DNA of 64,000 nt from an uncultured Oscillospiraceae bacterium (GCA_900539165.1 UQAZ01000003.1:54616-118615), one strand, 5' to 3'. Positions 17,648-25,943 are shown, counted from the stretch's first letter. The notes: a model not told the origin generated them from the sequence alone. Numbers and translations: made by a program.

Positions 17648-18463
17648 ATGAAAAAAACAAAGAAAATAATCAGTGTATTGGCAGCAGTATTAATTGTTTG
17701 CGTAGCATTTGCGGCTTGCTCGGGAAATAAGGATACAGGTTCTGTTTCTACAGACGGCTCAACCTCTATGAGCAAGGTAATCGGTGCGTTGAGCGAATCA
17801 TTTGAGCAGAATAACGGTATTTCCGTTACATATAATGCGACGGGTTCAGGCTCGGGCATTCAGGCAGTTGAAGAAGGTCGCTGTGATATCGGTCTTTCAA
17901 GCAGAAGCCTCAAAGATGAGGAAAAGGCAAAAGGACTTGAGGAAACCGTTCTTGCTTATGACGGAATTGCAATGATTGTTAATCCTGAAAATCAGGTGAG
18001 TGATTTGGATGTTGAAACTATTGCAAAGATTTATAAAGGCGAGATTACTAATTGGAAGGATGTAGGGGGTGCGGATGCCGAAATCGTTTTAATCGGCAGA
18101 GAGGCAGGAAGCGGTACAAGAGACGGCTTCGAGTCAATCACAGACACAGAGGATAAGTGTGCATACCGTCAAGAACTCACTTCAACCGGTGATGTTATCA
18201 CTACTGTTGCAGGCAATCCAAACGCAATCGGCTATGCTTCGCTTGCTTCTGTAAAGGATACCGTTAAGGCACTCAGCGTTTCGGGTGTTACACCGAGTGA
18301 GGAAACCGTAAAGAACGGCACATATGTCATTCAGCGTCCGTTCGTTCTTGTTACAAAGAAGGATACAAAGCTTTCATCACAGGCACAAAAATTCTTCGAC
18401 TATATCACCTCATCAGAGGCTTCCGATATTATCAGCGACGCAGGAGCTGTACCTGTAAAATAA
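17648..18463 (+). CDS. pstS: Phosphate ABC transporter, substrate-binding lipoprotein
   Basis: Extracellular phosphate-binding protein of the Pst high-affinity importer. The start is the ATG at 17648, 8 bases after AAGGAG; an in-frame TTG lies 6 bases earlier. The 271-residue precursor has a lipoprotein signal with lipobox FAAC and modified C24. The PstS motifs STSMSK, the phosphate loop NATGSGSGIQAV, and GREAGSGTRDGFES are present, giving the usual Ser/Thr/Asp/Arg phosphate ligands. It is first in the pstSCAB-phoU operon behind a Pho box, and a terminator-like hairpin after it probably makes it more abundant than the membrane subunits. Confidence 0.96.
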   Translation: MKKTKKIISVLAAVLIVCVAFAACSGNKDTGSVSTDGSTSMSKVIGALSESFEQNNGISVTYNATGSGSGIQAVEEGRCDIGLSSRSLKDEEKAKGLEETVLAYDGIAMIVNPENQVSDLDVETIAKIYKGEITNWKDVGGADAEIVLIGREAGSGTRDGFESITDTEDKCAYRQELTSTGDVITTVAGNPNAIGYASLASVKDTVKALSVSGVTPSEETVKNGTYVIQRPFVLVTKKDTKLSSQAQKFFDYITSSEASDIISDAGAVPVK

Positions 18464-18468
18464 TTTCT

Positions 18469-18496
18469 AATCGGCGGCTTATGTCGTCGATTTTTT
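18469..18496 (+). terminator. Read-through terminator between pstS and pstC
   Basis: The 9-bp stem AATCGGCGG / TCGTCGATT (two wobbles) with loop CTTATG is followed by TTTT. The pstC ribosome site GGAG follows immediately. The position fits partial termination that sets subunit ratios. Confidence 0.6.
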
Positions 18497-18508
18497 GGAG
18501 ATATTAGT

Positions 18509-19375
18509 ATGAGAAAAAGTAAAATGCTCGAAAATGTCATACACGGTATATTTTTGCTGCTTGGCTTGATTACTGTAGGCTGTGTGCTTTTGATTTCAGC
18601 TTATCTTATAATTTCGGGATTGCCCGCTATTAGGGAAATAGGTCTTGTTAAATTCCTTTTTGGCAAGGAGTGGGCGTCAACGGCTTCCGAGCCGAAATAC
18701 GGAATACTGCCGTTTATACTTACAAGCGTTTACGGTATGGCAGGTGCTTTACTTATCGGTGTTCCTGTCGGTTTTTTCACAGCCGTATATCTTTCAAAGT
18801 GTGCAAGCAGTACAGTCAAGAGGTTAATGAGCAATGCCGTGGACTTGCTTGCCGGAATACCGTCGGTTGTATATGGCTTGGTAGGTATGATTGTGCTTGT
18901 TCCGCTTATAAGAAAAGTATTTTCCGTGCCTGACGGTGCAACTCTTTTAGCAGCAGTTATCGTGCTTGCGGTTATGATATTGCCTAATATTATTAAGGTT
19001 TCCATAACGGCGCTTGATGCCGTGCCAAAGGAATATGAGCAAGCGTCGCTTGCTTTGGGCGCAACAAAGACGGAAACATATTTTAAGGTGTCCGTGCCTG
19101 CTGCAAAAAGCGGTATTGCCGCTGCGATTGTGCTTGGCGTAGGAAGAGCGATAGGAGAGGCAATGGCCGTTATGATGGTTGCCGGTAATGTTGCAAATAT
19201 GCCGTCACTGTTTCAAAGCGTACGATTTTTGACCACAGCTGTTGCAAGTGAGATGGCATATTCCGCACCCGGCAGCTTGCAGAGAAACGCACTTTTTTCA
19301 ATAGCGCTGGTTCTGTATCTTTTCATAATGTTGATTAACGCAACGCTTAATTATTTTTTGAACAGGCGAAAATAA
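18509..19375 (+). CDS. pstC: Phosphate ABC transporter permease PstC
   Basis: The 288-residue inner subunit has six predicted membrane helices, with the first near residues 13-35 after a short basic start. The ABC permease EAA loop, which contacts PstB, is visible in EQASLALGATKTETYFKVSVPAAKSGI. KEYEQASLALGA and GIPSVVYGLVGM are typical PstC/PstA segments. GGAG lies 9 bases before the ATG. It forms the phosphate channel with PstA. Confidence 0.95.
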   Translation: MRKSKMLENVIHGIFLLLGLITVGCVLLISAYLIISGLPAIREIGLVKFLFGKEWASTASEPKYGILPFILTSVYGMAGALLIGVPVGFFTAVYLSKCASSTVKRLMSNAVDLLAGIPSVVYGLVGMIVLVPLIRKVFSVPDGATLLAAVIVLAVMILPNIIKVSITALDAVPKEYEQASLALGATKTETYFKVSVPAAKSGIAAAIVLGVGRAIGEAMAVMMVAGNVANMPSLFQSVRFLTTAVASEMAYSAPGSLQRNALFSIALVLYLFIMLINATLNYFLNRRK

Positions 19376-19447
19376 TTCGGGTTAAGGCTGTGTGACAAAT
19401 TTTTGTTATCGCTTGCAAAGTATGTGTATTATTAAATAGGAGAGAAA

Positions 19448-20296
19448 ATGCTAATGAACAGAAAACGAAAGGCTTACATTCTCTTTATGAGAACGTTGAT
19501 GATTTTGTCAACGATAATAACAGGCGCTCTTGTTCTGTTTTTGTCGGGCTATGTGCTTATAAAGGGCTTGCCTAATATTACTTGGGAGTTTTTGAGTACA
19601 AAGCCAAGCCCGCTTTCAAATAAAATAGGAATTTTGCCCGATATATTAAATACGCTTTATATTGTATTTGCGACCCTGCTTTTGGTGCTTCCGTTGGGAG
19701 TAGGCGGTGCCATATATTTGACCGAGTACGCAAAAAGCAAAAGGATTGTTTCTGCGATAGAATATGCGTCGGAAACCCTGTCGGGCATACCGTCTATTAT
19801 TTACGGCCTTGTCGGTATGCTGTTGTTTTCAAATAATTTCGGCACAAGCCTTTTGGCAGGCTCGCTTACGCTTGTCATTATGAACCTGCCTACTGTACTC
19901 AGAACAACTCAGGAGAGCCTTAAAACCGTACCTCAAAGCTATCGTGAGGGCGCTTTTGGCTTAGGCGCGGGAAAATGGAGAGTAATCAGAACGGTTGTTT
20001 TGCCCGGATGCGTTGACGGAATAATCACAGGATGTATTTTATCTGTCGGCAGAATTTTGGGCGAATCGGCAGCGTTGCTCTTTACCGCAGGCTTTGCCCA
20101 CACCGTAAACGGAATTATCAGCGGACTTCAGCGACCGGGTGCAACCCTTACCGTCGCACTTTATGTTTACGCAAAGGAGGACGGAGAATTTGAAGTTGCC
20201 TTTGCCATTGCCGCAATTTTGATGATTCTTACATTGTTAATAAGCTTGTCGGCAAGCCTGATAGGCAAATATTTTGCAAAAAGGAAAAGCATATGA
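19448..20296 (+). CDS. pstA: Phosphate ABC transporter permease PstA
   Basis: The 282-residue membrane subunit pairs with PstC. It has about six helices, the GIPSIIYGLVGMLLF segment characteristic of PstA, and the coupling loop SYREGAFGLGAGKWRVIRTVVLP. The ATG at 19448 is chosen over the ATG two codons later because the AGGAG site lies only 6 bases upstream. The stop overlaps the pstB start (ATGA), so translation is coupled. The 72-base gap after pstC carries nothing I can identify. Confidence 0.95.
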   Translation: MLMNRKRKAYILFMRTLMILSTIITGALVLFLSGYVLIKGLPNITWEFLSTKPSPLSNKIGILPDILNTLYIVFATLLLVLPLGVGGAIYLTEYAKSKRIVSAIEYASETLSGIPSIIYGLVGMLLFSNNFGTSLLAGSLTLVIMNLPTVLRTTQESLKTVPQSYREGAFGLGAGKWRVIRTVVLPGCVDGIITGCILSVGRILGESAALLFTAGFAHTVNGIISGLQRPGATLTVALYVYAKEDGEFEVAFAIAAILMILTLLISLSASLIGKYFAKRKSI

Positions 20297-21048
20297 ATAA
20301 TATAATTTTGACTCGTGACTTAAACCTGATGTATGGTGAAAATCAGGCATTGAATAATATAAACATAGACATTAAGCAAAAGAGCATAACAGCCCTGATA
20401 GGTCCGTCGGGATGTGGTAAATCGACATTTTTAAGAACGCTTAACAGAATGAACGACCTTATTGACGGAGTTAAAATTACAGGAACCGTCGAGTATAACG
20501 GCAAAAATATATTTGATAAGGATGTTGATGTAAACGAGCTTAGACGGGATATAGGTATGGTTTTTCAAAAACCTAATCCGTTTCCGATGAGTATTTATGA
20601 CAATATCGCTTACGGTCCGAGAACGCACGGAATAAAAAATCGTACAAAGCTTGACGAAATCGTGGAGCAAGCATTGAGGGACGCAGCCATTTGGGATGAG
20701 GTAAAGGACAGACTGAAAAAGAACGCTCTCGGATTGTCGGGCGGTCAACAACAGCGTATCTGTATCGCCAGAGCGCTTGCGGTGAAGCCTAAGGTTTTGC
20801 TTATGGATGAGCCGACCTCTGCACTTGACCCGATTTCAACGATGAAAATTGAGGAGCTGTCGTTGAAACTCAAGGAGCAGTACACGATTATTATGGTTAC
20901 TCACAATATGCAACAGGCATTGCGTATATCCGATGCAACTGCATTCTTTTTGCTCGGTGAGCTGATTGAATATGCAGATACGGAAAAGATTTTTTCAAAT
21001 CCTTGTGACAAACGCACAGAGGATTACATTACAGGAAGGTTTGGATAA
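20293..21048 (+). CDS. pstB: Phosphate ABC transporter ATP-binding protein PstB
   Basis: The 251-residue ABC ATPase energises phosphate import. Walker A GPSGCGKST at 37-45, Q-loop in GMVFQKPNPFPMSI, signature LSGGQQQR, Walker B VLLMDEPTSALD, and the His switch in MVTHNMQQA are all intact. The FQKPNPFPMSIYDN stretch is diagnostic of PstB among ABC ATPases. It overlaps pstA by four bases. Confidence 0.97.
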   Translation: MNNIILTRDLNLMYGENQALNNINIDIKQKSITALIGPSGCGKSTFLRTLNRMNDLIDGVKITGTVEYNGKNIFDKDVDVNELRRDIGMVFQKPNPFPMSIYDNIAYGPRTHGIKNRTKLDEIVEQALRDAAIWDEVKDRLKKNALGLSGGQQQRICIARALAVKPKVLLMDEPTSALDPISTMKIEELSLKLKEQYTIIMVTHNMQQALRISDATAFFLLGELIEYADTEKIFSNPCDKRTEDYITGRFG

Positions 21049-21049
21049 A

Positions 21050-21688
21050 ATGCGCAGTAGATTTGACAGACAGCTAAAATACTTAAAGCAAGAAATGACA
21101 GAAATGGGCTGTGAATGCGAAAGCATAATCGCCTTGTCGGTTAAGGCGTTGCTTGAGGGCAATGTTGATTCTGCAAAGAAGGCTACGGAGCAGGGATATA
21201 TCATAGACGATATGGAGCATGAAATAGAATCCGTTTGCTTAAAACTTTTGCTTGAGCAACAGCCTGTGGCAACGGATTTGAGAATGGTAACAGCAGCTAT
21301 GAAGATAATTACGGATATGGAGCGAATAGGTGATCAGGCTGAGGATATTTCCGACATTGTAATCAAAATGAATGGTAAAACCGGATCGGAATGTCACGAT
21401 ATTCGCAGTATGGCTCAAACCGTAAGTCAAATGGTTGTCGATAGCGTTGAGGCATATATTAATAGTGATTTGGCATTGGCTGAATCGGTCAAAAATCGTG
21501 ACGATGTTGTTGACGACTGTTTTTTGAGCATTAAAAAAAGGCTTGTTAAAATGATTGGAGAAAATGCAGACGAGGGCGAGTATGCCCTTAATCTGCTGAT
21601 GGTTGCAAAGTATTTTGAAAGAATCGCAGACCACGCAGTCAATATAAGCGAGTGGGTGGAGTATTCCGTTACGGGTGTGTTGAAATGA
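21050..21688 (+). CDS. phoU: Phosphate signalling protein PhoU
   Basis: The start is set at ATG 21050, one base after the pstB stop and 10 bases after GGAAGG; this removes 28 residues that would overlap pstB in another frame. The 212-residue all-helical protein has the two PhoU repeats with metal-binding motifs (EHEIESVCLKLL near the first repeat, AKYFERIADHAVNISEWV in the second). PhoU relays Pst activity to the PhoR kinase and represses the Pho response when phosphate is plentiful. No phoP/phoR pair adjoins; the OmpR-type pair at 60-62 kb is more CssRS-like. Confidence 0.95.
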   Translation: MRSRFDRQLKYLKQEMTEMGCECESIIALSVKALLEGNVDSAKKATEQGYIIDDMEHEIESVCLKLLLEQQPVATDLRMVTAAMKIITDMERIGDQAEDISDIVIKMNGKTGSECHDIRSMAQTVSQMVVDSVEAYINSDLALAESVKNRDDVVDDCFLSIKKRLVKMIGENADEGEYALNLLMVAKYFERIADHAVNISEWVEYSVTGVLK

Positions 21689-21740
21689 CCTGTCACGCCT
21701 TGCTTTGAAAATTATTGCTTTTCGGACATGTATAAAATGC

Positions 21741-21769
21741 TTGAATAAAATTTCCTCTTAGTATATAAT
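21741..21769 (+). promoter_or_regulatory. Promoter of the sortase-like gene
   Basis: TTGAAT (21741-21746), 17-base spacer, TATAAT (21764-21769), 33 bases before the start codon. Confidence 0.82.
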
Positions 21770-21801
21770 TAATTTAAGTAAGTACAAGCAGGAGGGGTTT
21801 T

Positions 21802-22407
21802 ATGAATGATTTGAAGTCTTCTTATATTAAAAAGACTGTAATTTTTCCGCTTGTGACGGTTGCGATTTTGATTGTTGTGGCGGCTTTATCTGTGCCGAAA
21901 ATCATTGCGTCGTTGCCTGTTGCGACAGACAAAACTCAGGCGGTAAAAACATATAATGCTAAGGATTATGATTATTATCTAAAAGAGTTTGACAGTTTTG
22001 AGGAGCTTAGACTTAACAGATTTGTAGGCTGGATAAGCTCGGACGATGTGGCACTCGGCTGTGCGGTGACTTATAACAGCGAGGACGAGGACACAAAGGC
22101 GTCTTCCCTTATGCCGGAGTCAACAGAACCGTGGAATAACGGTTGCGTTATGATTGTCGGCGATAATACAGATGATGAATTTCGTAATTTGCACAAGGCG
22201 TCCGTCGGTGACGAGGTGACTGTCGATTTTTATGCAAAGGATTCGTATACCTATAAAATAAAGCAGATTGAGGTTAATCTCACCCGTGATGAGATTCTTA
22301 AATATAAGAAGGATAACACCCTCATTTTATGCAGACCGTATAAGAATTTTGAAAAAGACGGCTCGTATTTCTACACGATTTATATAGCCGAAGCCGTGCA
22401 GAATTGA
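21802..22407 (+). CDS. Membrane-anchored sortase-like protein lacking catalytic His
   Basis: The 201-residue protein has a single N-terminal membrane anchor (about 12-36) and an extracellular domain that aligns by eye with class B/D sortases. VMIVGDNTDDEF (117-127) corresponds to the xIxGHNxDxxF active-site strand, VGDEVTVDF and YTYKI to the following strands, and TLILC to the TLxTC catalytic strand with C177. The His of the G-H-N motif is Asp (D121), and the late strand that should supply the catalytic Arg reads YFYTIYIAEA with no Arg. It is therefore probably not a transpeptidase. It has its own promoter and GGAGGGG, and is followed after 10 bases by a membrane protein gene. Function unknown. 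Confidence 0.7.
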   Translation: MNDLKSSYIKKTVIFPLVTVAILIVVAALSVPKIIASLPVATDKTQAVKTYNAKDYDYYLKEFDSFEELRLNRFVGWISSDDVALGCAVTYNSEDEDTKASSLMPESTEPWNNGCVMIVGDNTDDEFRNLHKASVGDEVTVDFYAKDSYTYKIKQIEVNLTRDEILKYKKDNTLILCRPYKNFEKDGSYFYTIYIAEAVQN

Positions 22408-22417
22408 GGTGTGAAAT

Positions 22418-23398
22418 ATGGCTGATAAAAGACACGATTTAACTGTTTCGCTTAGGCGTATTGCCTATTTCTTTCTTGCACTTGTTATGGCTGCCTGTGT
22501 GGTCGCAAGTGTATCCGTCAGCATTGCCTCGGGTGTGCTGAGAACAGAAAGCTTTGTTCAAAAACGATATGAAAAGTATAATGCTCAGCTTTTGGAGGAG
22601 GTTAATTCCGCCCTGTCGGGAGTTGCCGATGTAACCGGTCTGCCTACTAAGGCATATACGGAGGCTATCCAAGAGGGACATATTAAGACAGCACTTCATC
22701 AGGCTGCAAATAATACGGTAAAAGGCTTTGACACGGATTATACCGAGTCTAAATATCTGTACGGCTACTACCGTACGGGCATACTTAATTATTGCAAGGC
22801 TAACGGTATACCGATTACCGAGGATGAGCTTGTTCGTGATGCGTGCTTTGCCGTTGATGTTTTTAACGACACGGTCGGTGACGAAAGCACAAAGAGTATA
22901 ATTATTTTTGCGCTCGCTTACACAAACAAGCCTGTTATGCTTGCTGTATTTTCGATAATCGCCTTTATTGCCTGTGCGTTTATAATTGATTTCACATCAT
23001 ATGGCAGGCATAAAAAATACGATTATATCGCAACGGCGCTTATAACGGCGGGCGAAACTATGATAATTTTGCCAGCGTTTGCAATTATTATGAAGTACAC
23101 CTCCACTCTTAGATTTATGGATGTCGATGTGTATAATATGGCGCTTGCCGATGTGCTTAACGATATAATGAAGATAATTATGGCGGTGGGCGTTGTTTCG
23201 CTTGTAATCGGTATAATTATTGGGGTATATAATTATCGTTATTACAGTAAAAAAACGGAATTTTTAATGACTGAGCATAATATCAGGCAGAAGCTTCTCG
23301 GCGAGCAAAGAGAGCAAAATGCAGAAAAAACAGCTCGTGAAGAAATGGCTGCTATCGACAGAGATATTATAATTAATGATAAAGAAAAGCGACAATAA
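22418..23398 (+). CDS. Uncharacterised four-helix membrane protein
   Basis: I do not recognise a family. The 326-residue protein begins with a membrane helix (about 13-37), then an extracellular segment of roughly 130 residues rich in helix-forming sequence. Three more hydrophobic helices follow (about 168-192, 203-225 and 250-272), and then a charged cytoplasmic tail rich in Glu, Lys and Arg (EQREQNAEKTAREEMAA) likely to form a coiled coil. GAGGTG precedes the ATG. It follows the sortase-like gene by 10 bases, so the two are probably co-transcribed and may act together at the membrane. Confidence 0.6.
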   Translation: MADKRHDLTVSLRRIAYFFLALVMAACVVASVSVSIASGVLRTESFVQKRYEKYNAQLLEEVNSALSGVADVTGLPTKAYTEAIQEGHIKTALHQAANNTVKGFDTDYTESKYLYGYYRTGILNYCKANGIPITEDELVRDACFAVDVFNDTVGDESTKSIIIFALAYTNKPVMLAVFSIIAFIACAFIIDFTSYGRHKKYDYIATALITAGETMIILPAFAIIMKYTSTLRFMDVDVYNMALADVLNDIMKIIMAVGVVSLVIGIIIGVYNYRYYSKKTEFLMTEHNIRQKLLGEQREQNAEKTAREEMAAIDRDIIINDKEKRQ

Positions 23399-23403
23399 GT
23401 AAT

Positions 23404-23446
23404 AAAAAAGCCGATTTGGTACGAGTGTGTATCAAATCGGTTTTGC
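23404..23446. terminator. Bidirectional terminator
   Basis: The 12-bp stem CCGATTTGGTAC / GTATCAAATCGG is flanked by A-run and T-run. It sits between the membrane protein gene (+) and the acyltransferase gene (-). Confidence 0.8.
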
Positions 23447-23448
23447 TT

Positions 23449-24252
23449 TTATATTTCGTTTTTTGCTTTTATTCCTACGCCTGTACCCATTTTGCCTCCG
23501 TCAAGCAAGAATTGCTTTGCACTTTTTTGCAGCGAGGTTTCTTCGGGATAGTGCTTTTTTAACAGCTTACGCTTGCCGAAAATTCTGTCTATTGATTGTC
23601 GGTCATCAAGGCTTGATATTACGATTTCAAATAGTGACTGAAATTGCAAAATGTTACAACCCGGACGCATAAATCGCCAGTTTTCATCATACAACAGCCA
23701 GCTTTCGCATATGAAAAATCTGTATTCATAATCGGGAAAATGCTCGGCAAAAAACTCCTTTGCCGTCTTAAATGACTTGACACATTCATTAAATTCAAGC
23801 CTCTCACCCTGTGGAATATGCACAAAAATCATTCGTTCGCCCTTGTCAAACGGCAACAGCTTATAATCATAAGCAACATTGTTGCAGGTGAATAATTGAA
23901 ACTGAAGTCTGCCCAGTCTAAACAGCTCGGATTTAAGGTGATTTTGTATCCACGGATAGTTTTTCAGTCCCTTGTTACCGTCGTTTTCGCACCAAATGCG
24001 TATGTCGCTCATTGTGGCATAAAATATTTCGTCGCTTATACCAAGCTGCTTGTAGCGCTGCCTTGTATACTCTGTGTATTTTAGGCATACGGCAAGTCGT
24101 GTCAAATCGTTTTTGCCTGCCAAAACACCGAACCCGCTTTTTTTGCAACGCTCTGCCAGAACATTTATTTTGTTTTCTTTGTCTTTCATAAGGCTAAGCA
24201 CAGCATTTGCAAGTTCGCTGTCTAAGCCGATTTTTTTAACTAATTCTTCCAT
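23449..24252 (-). CDS. GNAT-like acyltransferase domain protein (NAT_N/GNAT_C type)
   Basis: The 267-residue soluble protein has no signal peptide. The architecture resembles a clostridial family annotated as acyltransferase-domain proteins: a helical N-terminal domain (about 1-115) and a C-terminal GNAT-like beta-sheet region (about 115-235) with MIFVHIPQGERLEF, EYRFFICESWLLYD and CNILQFQSLFEIV. A role in acyl or peptide-nucleotide chemistry is only inferred. It stands alone: no gene on the same strand adjoins, and no clear promoter was identified in the 60 bases upstream. Identification rests on recalled family resemblance, so treat the function as tentative. Confidence 0.6.
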   Translation of the reverse strand: MEELVKKIGLDSELANAVLSLMKDKENKINVLAERCKKSGFGVLAGKNDLTRLAVCLKYTEYTRQRYKQLGISDEIFYATMSDIRIWCENDGNKGLKNYPWIQNHLKSELFRLGRLQFQLFTCNNVAYDYKLLPFDKGERMIFVHIPQGERLEFNECVKSFKTAKEFFAEHFPDYEYRFFICESWLLYDENWRFMRPGCNILQFQSLFEIVISSLDDRQSIDRIFGKRKLLKKHYPEETSLQKSAKQFLLDGGKMGTGVGIKAKNEI

Positions 24253-24320
24253 AAAATTAGTTTAACAAATAATAATCATTCTGTCAAATTGCTGATTGTA
24301 AACCTTTTGCGATTTTTTGG

Positions 24321-24348
24321 TTGACAATCATAAAATTTGTGGTACAAT
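24321..24348 (+). promoter_or_regulatory. bioY promoter
   Basis: TTGACA (24321-24326), 16-base spacer, TACAAT (24343-24348), 29 bases before the bioY ATG. Biotin genes are often controlled by BirA, but I could not confirm a full BirA palindrome here. Confidence 0.78.
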
Positions 24349-24376
24349 AGCCTCAGTGATTTTTAAGGAGGATATT

Positions 24377-24934
24377 ATGGAAAACACAGAAAAAAAGAAC
24401 GGTAAAATCAAAACAATAGATATGATTTACATTGCACTCGGTGCTGCTCTTATGGCGGTTTGTGCGTGGATTTCGATACCGATAGGCGAAATTCCGATTA
24501 CATTGCAAACACTTGCTGTTTGTCTTATTGCGGGACTTTTTAAGACTAAGCGTGCCGTTTGCTCAACTCTCATTTATATTTTGCTCGGTGCAATAGGTGT
24601 GCCTGTATTTGCCGGATTTAAGTCGGGCTTGGGTGTTCTTGCGGGACCTACGGGCGGATACATAATCGGCTTCATTTTTACAGCCGTAATTGTTGGATTG
24701 TTCAGCGATAAATTTAACGGAAAAATTTGGGCGCTTGCTGTTTCTATGGTGCTTGGTATAGCTGTTTGTTACGCATTCGGCAGCGTTTGGTTTTTCGTTT
24801 ATATGCAGTCAAAGACAGCGGTTACATTCTCTTATATCTTTGGTTTGTGCGTTGCTCCGTACATTGTACCCGACATTGTAAAAATTGTTATTGCCTGCAT
24901 TTTGTCAAACAGGCTGAAAAAATTTGTAAAATAA
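24377..24934 (+). CDS. bioY: Biotin transporter BioY (ECF S-component)
   Basis: The 185-residue membrane protein starts at ATG 24377, preceded by AAGGAGG. It has six predicted helices, with the BioY hallmarks ISIPIGEIPITLQTLAV in the first third, GVPVFAGFKSGLGVLAGPTGGYIIGF in the middle, and a conserved Asp in VPDIVKI near the end. It binds biotin and works with the shared energy-coupling module (EcfA/A'/T), which is not in this window. No biotin synthesis genes are nearby, consistent with uptake. Its terminator overlaps the sigK translation start region. Confidence 0.94.
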   Translation: MENTEKKNGKIKTIDMIYIALGAALMAVCAWISIPIGEIPITLQTLAVCLIAGLFKTKRAVCSTLIYILLGAIGVPVFAGFKSGLGVLAGPTGGYIIGFIFTAVIVGLFSDKFNGKIWALAVSMVLGIAVCYAFGSVWFFVYMQSKTAVTFSYIFGLCVAPYIVPDIVKIVIACILSNRLKKFVK

Positions 24935-24954
24935 TCCGAAGGGTGAATTATTTG

Positions 24955-24995
24955 CCTCTCTCTGTCATAGTATTTTGTGATAGGGAGAGGTTTTT
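24955..24995 (+). terminator. bioY terminator that also covers the sigK ribosome site
   Basis: The stem CCTCTCTCTGTCA (24955-24967) / TGATAGGGAGAGG (24978-24990) has 13 pairs (two wobbles) and is followed by TTTTT and then the sigK ATG at 24996. The 3' arm contains the only ribosome site of sigK (GGGAGAGG, 5 bases before ATG), so the same hairpin can end bioY transcription and hide the sigK start. Confidence 0.75.
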
Positions 24996-25679
24996 ATGTT
25001 ATCTGCATTGTTTAGCTTTATCGGCGCAAATATTATGTTTTTCATCCTGCATATCCAAAATTCCTCCTGCTTTCCAAAGCCTTTGTCGGCTAAGGAGGAA
25101 AGGGAATATCTGCAAAAAATGGCAGACGGTGATGATGGCGCAAGGGCGGTACTGATAGAGCGAAATTTAAGGCTTGTCAGCCATATCTGTAAAAAATATT
25201 ATTCTAAAACGAATGACAGCGAGGATTTGATTTCGATAGGCACAATCGGTCTTATTAAGGCAGTTGACAGCTTCGATTACACAAAAGGCACTCGACTTTC
25301 CACCTATGCCTCAAGGTGCGTGGAAAATGAAATTTTGATGTATTTCAGGTCGCTGAAAAAGCAGAACGGCGAGGTTTTTATGGGCGATACGATAGAAACC
25401 GATAAGCAGGGAAATCCGCTGACTGTTGAGGATTTGATAAGTGATGACACGGATATTGTTGAGGAACTGGAAAAGAAGCGTAGAATCGGCGAGATGACCG
25501 AACTGATAAAAAATATGAAAAACGAGAGGGAAAAGGAGATTGTTATTTTGCGTTACGGTTTGAATAATCAAAAGCCGCTTACTCAGCGAGAGGTTGCACA
25601 GAAGCTGAATATAAGTCGTTCCTATGTTTCCCGAATAGAGAAAAAAGTGCTTGAGGATTTGAGAGGCAAAATCAATTAG
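24996..25679 (+). CDS. sigK: Pro-sigma-K, late mother-cell sporulation sigma factor
   Basis: 227 residues. The N-terminus carries the hydrophobic pro-sequence (MLSALFSFIGANIMFFIL) removed by SpoIVFB in Bacillus, followed by the SigK-type FPKPLSAKEE junction. Sigma-70 regions are intact: region 2 (ARAVLIERNLRLV, EDLISIGTIGLIKAVDSFD, RLSTYASRCVENEI), and region 4 HTH (LTQREVAQKLNISRSYVSRIEKKVL). It directs the coat and germination genes of late spore formation. The gene is uninterrupted, unlike the skin-split sigK of B. subtilis and some clostridia. Its ribosome site is buried in the preceding hairpin. Confidence 0.94.
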   Translation: MLSALFSFIGANIMFFILHIQNSSCFPKPLSAKEEREYLQKMADGDDGARAVLIERNLRLVSHICKKYYSKTNDSEDLISIGTIGLIKAVDSFDYTKGTRLSTYASRCVENEILMYFRSLKKQNGEVFMGDTIETDKQGNPLTVEDLISDDTDIVEELEKKRRIGEMTELIKNMKNEREKEIVILRYGLNNQKPLTQREVAQKLNISRSYVSRIEKKVLEDLRGKIN

Positions 25680-25730
25680 CATTTCAGGCTGTCGAAAAAG
25701 CCCCTGAAAAAGCACATAATAGGCAGTTAT

Positions 25731-25839
25731 GCAAATCCCTCAGTCAGCTATGCTGACAGCTCCCTTGAAAAGGGAGCCTATGAGATATTGTGCCTCCCTT
25801 GTTAAGGGAGGGGGACCACGAAGTGGTGGAGGGATTTGC
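25731..25839. repeat. Intergenic hairpin repeat, complete unit
   Basis: The unit is bounded by perfect 11-bp terminal inverted repeats, GCAAATCCCTC (25731-25741) and GAGGGATTTGC (25829-25839). Inside are four short hairpins: GTCAGC/GCTGAC, CTCCCTT/AAGGGAG, CCTCCCTT/AAGGGAGG and CCAC/GTGG. The structure is that of a small non-autonomous mobile (MITE-like) or RNA-forming repeat seen in many copies in gut Clostridia. Confidence 0.8.
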
Positions 25840-25854
25840 ACGCCGCACTTGATT

Positions 25855-25907
25855 GCTTCCCTTAATAAGGGAGGTGGCACACCGTTAGGTGTGACGGAGG
25901 GATTTGC
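25855..25907. repeat. Intergenic hairpin repeat, right-half copy
   Basis: It repeats the right half of the complete unit: the TTCCCTT/AAGGGAGG hairpin, a GGCACACC/GGTGTG hairpin in place of the GGACCAC one, and the terminal GAGGGATTTGC (25897-25907). The left half is missing. Confidence 0.7.
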
Positions 25908-25943
25908 CTGACTGCTCCAAACAGCACTCTAAGCACTAACGAC

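Noticed and set aside
24250..24348. BirA operator at bioY
   Set aside because: Only loose TTAACAAAT and TTGACAAT half-site resemblances were seen; no paired palindrome at the expected spacing.
24996..25679. sigK split by a skin-like element
   Set aside because: The reading frame is continuous from pro-sequence through region 4, with no recombinase or att-like sequence.
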